Assembly: GCA_021781255.1 (NCBI GenBank)
Contig: JAJXXG010001260.1
Location: forward strand, 1-9,985
Direction: 5' to 3'
Length of the DNA: 9,985 nucleotides
From: Acidobacteriota bacterium
GTDB lineage: Bacteria > Acidobacteriota > Terriglobia > Terriglobales > Acidobacteriaceae
Below are positions 6,887 through 9,985 of the stretch, piece after piece. The position numbers and the translations under genes were made by a program. The notes beneath the pieces were generated by a model that did not search any database, was not told the origin of the DNA, and was given only the letters and a program-made list of their open reading frames with translations. Numbering within the stretch: position 1 is the stretch's first letter; every line of letters begins with the position of its first letter.

Positions 6887-7645
6887 CTAGAAGTGCATCA
6901 GCTGTGCGGAACTGAAATCCTTAAGTTCGAGGTGCGCTCTTGCACTGCCGCGATCGATGATGAGGAGCGTTGAACCGGAACGGCCGTGAATCTTTGCTTC
7001 CACCTGGCTTGCATACCAGGTATCTTGCCTCTGGCTAAGGCCGAAGTAGGTGAATTCCTTCACCAATCCCGTGCCTTTCATCGTCTTCTCTACATGTACC
7101 GGAAAACCGCTCTCAGCGTCGAGCCAGCTTTTCACTGCAGCGTAATGGGTTCGGTCGGCTGCCCCCGGCGTGCTTACAAGCAAGTCGCAATTACGAGCGC
7201 CGTACTTCGTTTTTGCGAGCGACTTCTGGCCTGACCAGAAGTACGGCGCCTCAAGAAAATCCTCGTAACTGAATCCAGAACCAAGCGGACCTTCAGTCCA
7301 CTTCTCGAATGCCAAGGTGGCTGCTTTCGCGTCTCCGGGATGCGCGACCCGAATGGTGCTTTCGCCGCCCGGCCGCATTTCCAGCAGTACATGAACACGC
7401 GCGTCGTTTGGTGAAGTGACCTCGAACAGGACGCGCAGCATGCCCGGAAACCAGTGCGCCTTGATATTGATACCGTAGCTGGTACGGGTACCCTTTTCGT
7501 CTACACGCACCAGGTGTCCCGTCAATCGATAGTCGGCGGTCTCTACTTGTTTTTTCGCCAATGTCAGAGGTGCTGGAACATCCGCGGCCAGAGCAGCCGT
7601 TGGCAACAGCATTGACGCAGCCAGAGCGAAGACTCTCAAGATCAT
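6887..7645 (-). CDS. Outer membrane lipoprotein-sorting (LolA-like, PF17131-type) protein
   Basis: A 252-residue exported protein with a clear Sec signal peptide, MILRVFALAASMLLPTAALA, with cleavage expected after residue 20. The mature part matches the LolA-like 'outer membrane lipoprotein-sorting protein' family. It has alternating strands with conserved blocks such as GSGFSYEDF (122-130), TKYGARNCDLL (146-156), SWLDAESGFPVHVEK (173-187) and a terminal SGSTLLIIDRGSARAHL (223-239). Family members are thought to adopt the half-barrel LolA/VioE-like fold that carries lipids or lipoprotein acyl chains through the periplasm. They often sit beside ABC or MMPL exporters, as here. The residue after the signal is Ala, not Cys, so it is not itself a lipoprotein. 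ATG 7645 overlaps the TGA of the ABC ATPase by 4 bases (ATGA), with AGGTGG at the complement of 7650-7655. Family call is good; cargo is unknown. Confidence 0.83.
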   Translation of the reverse strand: MILRVFALAASMLLPTAALAADVPAPLTLAKKQVETADYRLTGHLVRVDEKGTRTSYGINIKAHWFPGMLRVLFEVTSPNDARVHVLLEMRPGGESTIRVAHPGDAKAATLAFEKWTEGPLGSGFSYEDFLEAPYFWSGQKSLAKTKYGARNCDLLVSTPGAADRTHYAAVKSWLDAESGFPVHVEKTMKGTGLVKEFTYFGLSQRQDTWYASQVEAKIHGRSGSTLLIIDRGSARAHLELKDFSSAQLMHF

Positions 7646-8307
7646 GCATCCACCTTTCCATCGCGGATGCGAATCTGGCGGGCCGCCGAGTGCGCCACTT
7701 CATTTTCATGCGTGACGACGATGAGCGTCATTCTCCGGTGCCTTTGAATGCCTGTAAGAATCTCCATGATTCGCGCTGAATTCACGCTGTCCAGATTGCC
7801 GGTTGGCTCATCGGCAAGCAGGATCTCAGGGGCGTTCGCCAGTGCGCGCGCGATTGCAACACGCTGCCGCTCACCAGCTGAAAGTTCATGGGGATAATGT
7901 TGTGATCGGTGTCCGAGGCCTAATTCTTTCAGCAATCCATAGGCTCGCTCGAAGCGATCGAATCCCTTGTGGCTCAGGGCCAGCATCGGTAGCTGCACGT
8001 TCTCAACAGCTCGCAGCGTCGGTATCAGGTGAAATGCCTGAAAGATGAATCCGACGTGTTGTGAGCGGTATGTGTCGAGATTGATGGATTCGCCAAGCCT
8101 GGCATTCCGGAAGAGGACCTCGCCGCTCGTCGGGCTATCCAACCCCCCAAGCATGTGAAGCAATGTGGATTTGCCGCTTCCGCTCGGTCCGGTAATGGCC
8201 AGAAATTCGCCAGCCATGATCGATACGTCCACGCCGCGCAGAGCCTCGATTTTGCCGTCGTCGTAGCTCTTGTACAGGTTGCGCACTTCCAGTGTGGGGC
8301 TAGTCAT
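7642..8307 (-). CDS. ABC transporter ATP-binding protein, LolD/MacB subfamily
   Basis: A 221-residue ATPase, the usual size for a stand-alone LolD-type subunit. Motifs are complete: Walker A GPSGSGKST (40-48), Q-loop VGFIFQ (Gln90), signature LSAGERQRVA (142-151), Walker B ILLADEPTGNLD (162-173, Glu167 catalytic) and the switch His200 in VVTHE. 'DEPTGNLD' and the 'FHLIPTLRAVENVQLPM' segment are typical of the LolD/MacB/FtsE group. The signature has Ala in place of the second Gly of LSGGE, a tolerated but less common variant. It should power the FtsX-like permease encoded just upstream, at the cytoplasmic face. ATG 8307 is chosen because the frame upstream lies within the permease gene and because GGAGG (complement of 8317-8321) sits 9 bases ahead. 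The permease TAG overlaps this start region by 8 bases. Its own TGA overlaps the next ATG. Confidence 0.92.
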   Translation of the reverse strand: MTSPTLEVRNLYKSYDDGKIEALRGVDVSIMAGEFLAITGPSGSGKSTLLHMLGGLDSPTSGEVLFRNARLGESINLDTYRSQHVGFIFQAFHLIPTLRAVENVQLPMLALSHKGFDRFERAYGLLKELGLGHRSQHYPHELSAGERQRVAIARALANAPEILLADEPTGNLDSVNSARIMEILTGIQRHRRMTLIVVTHENEVAHSAARQIRIRDGKVDA

Positions 8308-9433
8308 ACCACAACGCCTCCACCGGAGAAAGTCGCGCAGCGCGCCACGCTGGGAGAGCGCCGGCGATGAGCCCCGCCAGCACGGCGATCCCGAGTGCCT
8401 GGGCCAGAAGGAGCACCGGGAAGGATGCAGAAACGATGCTTGCAGTTTGCGGAAGGGCTGCGAGCAGGTGCAGTGCACACCACCCAAATACGATTCCTAA
8501 AAAGCCGCCGCCTATTCCTAGAAGAGCTGCTTCAAACTGTATGAGAATCAACACCTGCCACCGCTTCCAGCCAAGCGCACGCAGAATACCAATCTCCCGT
8601 GTACGCTCGTGGACTGACATGGCCATGGTGTTGGCAATTCCAAGGATTCCGATTAGTAGCGCGATAGAGGAAGTGCCCCACGCAGATGCATGCGCCAGTT
8701 GGGCAAACTGATTGTTACGCGCGCGCTCTGCCGCGGGAACTGCGCGCAACCCCGGCAGAGCCGCTTCAATCTGTGCCTGTGCACGCTTTAGATAATGCTC
8801 CTGGGACTCTCCAGCAGGCGCCGGACGCAACCGAACATCAAAAGTTGACGCTTTACCCTGCAGGCTGCTCAGTCCTTGTAACTGGTCCAGCGGCATAATT
8901 ACGGCATCGGCGAACAGGCCGGAACTGCCATGGTAGATTGCGCACACCGTGAACGGAGAGCCTTGGATCTCCAGTGTGTCACCCACTTTCTTCTTGAGAT
9001 CATCTGCCAGCAGATCGCCAAGCATGACTTCGGCTTGGCCGTCGCGAAAGTGGCGACCTGAAAGGATCTGCAGTGAGTCAAATTCGTAGCTGTCTGCTTT
9101 CCATCCGTAGGCCAGAGCATTCACGTCGGTGGTGAGCGCCATCAGGTTGAATATGACGGGCGTCGCCTTCTCCACCAATGGCAGCGACTTCAGGGTTGCT
9201 CCAGCGGACTCCGGCAAGGACGTGTTCAAGAAGGTCTGCTGAATCACTGCGATGTCGGTACCACTGCTCGAATAGATGCGGAGCCACTCGTTTTCAAATG
9301 CGTTCGAGAAGCCCACCAGGCCGACAAAGGCTCCGATCGCCATTCCGATTCCGCCGAGTGTGAGCACGGTTCTCAGCCGTCGACGCAACAGATTCTTCCA
9401 CACGAAGCGGATAAGTGACAGTTGAGAGGCCAT
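8300..9433 (-). CDS. FtsX/MacB-like ABC transporter permease
   Basis: A 377-residue permease with the standard four-helix layout of the MacB/LolC/FtsX family. TM1 is at about 22-43. A large periplasmic MacB_PCD-like domain spans about 45-245. TM2 is at 252-273, TM3 at 298-325 and TM4 at 340-362. Between TM2 and TM3 the motif MSVHERTREIGILRALGWKR (272-291) is the coupling region that contacts the ATPase. The C-terminus ends ALPAWRAARLSPVEAL, as is usual in the family. These mechanotransmission-type systems move lipoproteins, peptides or lipids across or out of the inner membrane; there is no MacA-type adaptor or TolC in the window. ATG 9433 starts directly before the amphipathic N-terminal helix and has only a weak, distant AAAGG upstream. 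It is the first gene of the operon; the next gene starts inside its last codons. Family is secure; the substrate (lipoprotein, peptide or lipid) is open. Confidence 0.92.
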   Translation of the reverse strand: MASQLSLIRFVWKNLLRRRLRTVLTLGGIGMAIGAFVGLVGFSNAFENEWLRIYSSSGTDIAVIQQTFLNTSLPESAGATLKSLPLVEKATPVIFNLMALTTDVNALAYGWKADSYEFDSLQILSGRHFRDGQAEVMLGDLLADDLKKKVGDTLEIQGSPFTVCAIYHGSSGLFADAVIMPLDQLQGLSSLQGKASTFDVRLRPAPAGESQEHYLKRAQAQIEAALPGLRAVPAAERARNNQFAQLAHASAWGTSSIALLIGILGIANTMAMSVHERTREIGILRALGWKRWQVLILIQFEAALLGIGGGFLGIVFGWCALHLLAALPQTASIVSASFPVLLLAQALGIAVLAGLIAGALPAWRAARLSPVEALWYD

Positions 9434-9890
9434 GAATTTGGCGGAAACCTTTGTAGTTCTGGAGTGAATTGAAGGGCATCGCCAGTCTATCGAGCGCTAA
9501 CGGACGTGTCCATTATAGATTTTAGCGGCTGATAAGCGTAACTTGTACAGGCGAAAAGCCCAACATGACAGGAAGATGACGGAATCATCATATCTGGTGC
9601 AACAGGGACGCACCGGAAGCCGAAACGATAGCGCAGAACGTCCGATTCCGGACGCGACTCAGAGTTCTGGGCTGAACGCGCCGATGACAGAAAAACTGGC
9701 ACCCGATAGCGGCTGGCCATCGAGGTGCAGTCGAGCTCGATTCTGCCGAGGTCTGAGGTGTCGGAAGTGGCAGGGTTCATCAAGGGTGAGAGCGCAATTC
9801 CCTTAACGAATGGCGGTAAAACCCTGAGAACGAGCTTTCTGATCCCACGATCGAAATGACAGATGCAATCTCTGCATTTTGAACAACAAC
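9434..9890. other. Intergenic region between amidohydrolase end and ABC operon
   Basis: Two open frames cross this stretch: about 98 codons on minus from 9783 and 87 codons on plus from 9543. Both translations are Ser/Arg-rich with no recognisable domain and no good ribosome binding site, so I do not call genes. It holds a likely promoter for the minus-strand operon at 9512-9517. Downstream of the amidohydrolase stop there is a weak 5-bp ATGCA/TGCAT hairpin without a T-run, which is not a convincing terminator. Confidence 0.45.
9512..9517 (-). promoter_or_regulatory. Candidate -10 box (TATAAT) for the ABC/LolA-like operon
   Basis: The minus strand carries a perfect TATAAT in the context AAAATCTATAATGG, 79 bases upstream of the permease ATG. 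The -35 position is poor: TACGCT at 17-base spacing or TTACGC at 18. A short GGAC-AC-GTCC inverted repeat directly follows the box. The location in the only gap upstream of the four-gene operon supports the call; the weak -35 keeps it tentative. Confidence 0.4.
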
Positions 9891-9985
9891 TTATCGCTGG
9901 TAGATCAGCTTGCCGTCGAAGATAGTCATGTCGACTTTGGTTTTCTCGATGTCTTCGGGCGGAATCGTGAAGATGTCTTCGGAGA
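9891..9985 (-). CDS. Amidohydrolase (YtcJ-type), C-terminal end only, cut by the window edge
   Basis: The last 31 codons of a minus-strand gene, ending in TAA at 9893-9891. The translation runs SEDIFTIPPEDIEKTKVDM followed by TIFDGKLIYQR. The pattern 'DIF.IPPE.I..TKV.MTI.DGK..Y' closes the small beta domain of YtcJ-like metal-dependent amidohydrolases (amidohydrolase_3). The catalytic metal ligands would lie outside the window. It reads in the same direction as the ABC operon but is separated from it by 457 bases, so it is probably a separate transcription unit. Confidence 0.75.
   Translation of the reverse strand, partial: SEDIFTIPPEDIEKTKVDMTIFDGKLIYQR

Noticed and set aside
8308..8487. 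N-terminal extension of the ABC ATPase
   Set aside because: The region codes for the C-terminus of the permease. The extension is Cys/Arg/Ser-rich, and the ATPase domain starts at ATG 8307 with a good ribosome binding site.
9487..9783. Open frame of 98 codons on minus upstream of the permease
   Set aside because: A short FGFRC-like stretch recalls formylglycine-generating enzymes, but nothing else fits, there is no ribosome binding site, and the frame crosses the promoter region.
9860..9878. ATGCA/TGCAT hairpin after the amidohydrolase as a terminator
   Set aside because: Only a 5-bp stem and no following T-run.
1..9985. CRISPR arrays, tRNA or rRNA genes, insertion sequences
   Set aside because: No regularly spaced repeats, no tRNA-like cloverleaf segments, no rRNA-like sequence and no transposase or flanking inverted repeats were found by reading.

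Overview
The window looks like a chromosomal stretch of a moderately GC-rich Gram-negative soil bacterium, most likely an acidobacterium (Terriglobia-like). The assignment rests on an Oar-type TonB-dependent receptor with an acidobacterial-style plug sequence, a LolA-like outer-membrane lipoprotein-sorting family protein, and the general protein style. It is inference from family resemblance, not a search.

Layout. (1) Positions 1-951, minus strand: remains of an Oar-like TonB-dependent receptor. A plug piece is joined directly, out of frame, to a beta-barrel piece, so a large internal segment is missing; the N-terminal part is missing too. (2) Positions 952-1638: no intact gene. One short protein-like fragment on the plus strand is interrupted by a stop; the rest looks like decayed sequence. 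(3) Positions 1639-5911, plus strand: a compact cassette of a CrtX/MGT-like GT1 glycosyltransferase, a possible small twin-arginine-like ORF with a strong ribosome binding site, an extended SDR of the fatty-acyl-reductase/thioester-reductase type (NAD_binding_4), and an AMP-forming acyl ligase. The last three are joined by ATGA stop/start overlaps. (4) Positions 5842-9433, minus strand: a four-gene operon read as FtsX/MacB-like permease, LolD-like ABC ATPase, LolA-like (PF17131-type) exported protein, and membrane-anchored alpha/beta hydrolase. All junctions overlap or are a few bases apart. Its last gene overlaps the end of the acyl ligase tail to tail by 70 bp. (5) Positions 9434-9890: intergenic, with a consensus -10 box for the minus-strand operon. 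(6) Positions 9891-9985, minus strand: the last 31 codons of a YtcJ-type amidohydrolase.

How the genes may work together (inference). The plus cassette has the parts to activate a carboxylic acid (ligase), reduce the activated acyl group (SDR) and glycosylate a hydroxylated lipophilic product (glycosyltransferase). This would suit a glycolipid or a glycosylated fatty alcohol or isoprenoid. The minus operon has the parts of an envelope lipid or lipoprotein mobilisation system: an ABC exporter of the LolCDE/MacB superfamily, a periplasmic LolA-fold carrier and a hydrolase. The two units converge, so they need not share regulation.
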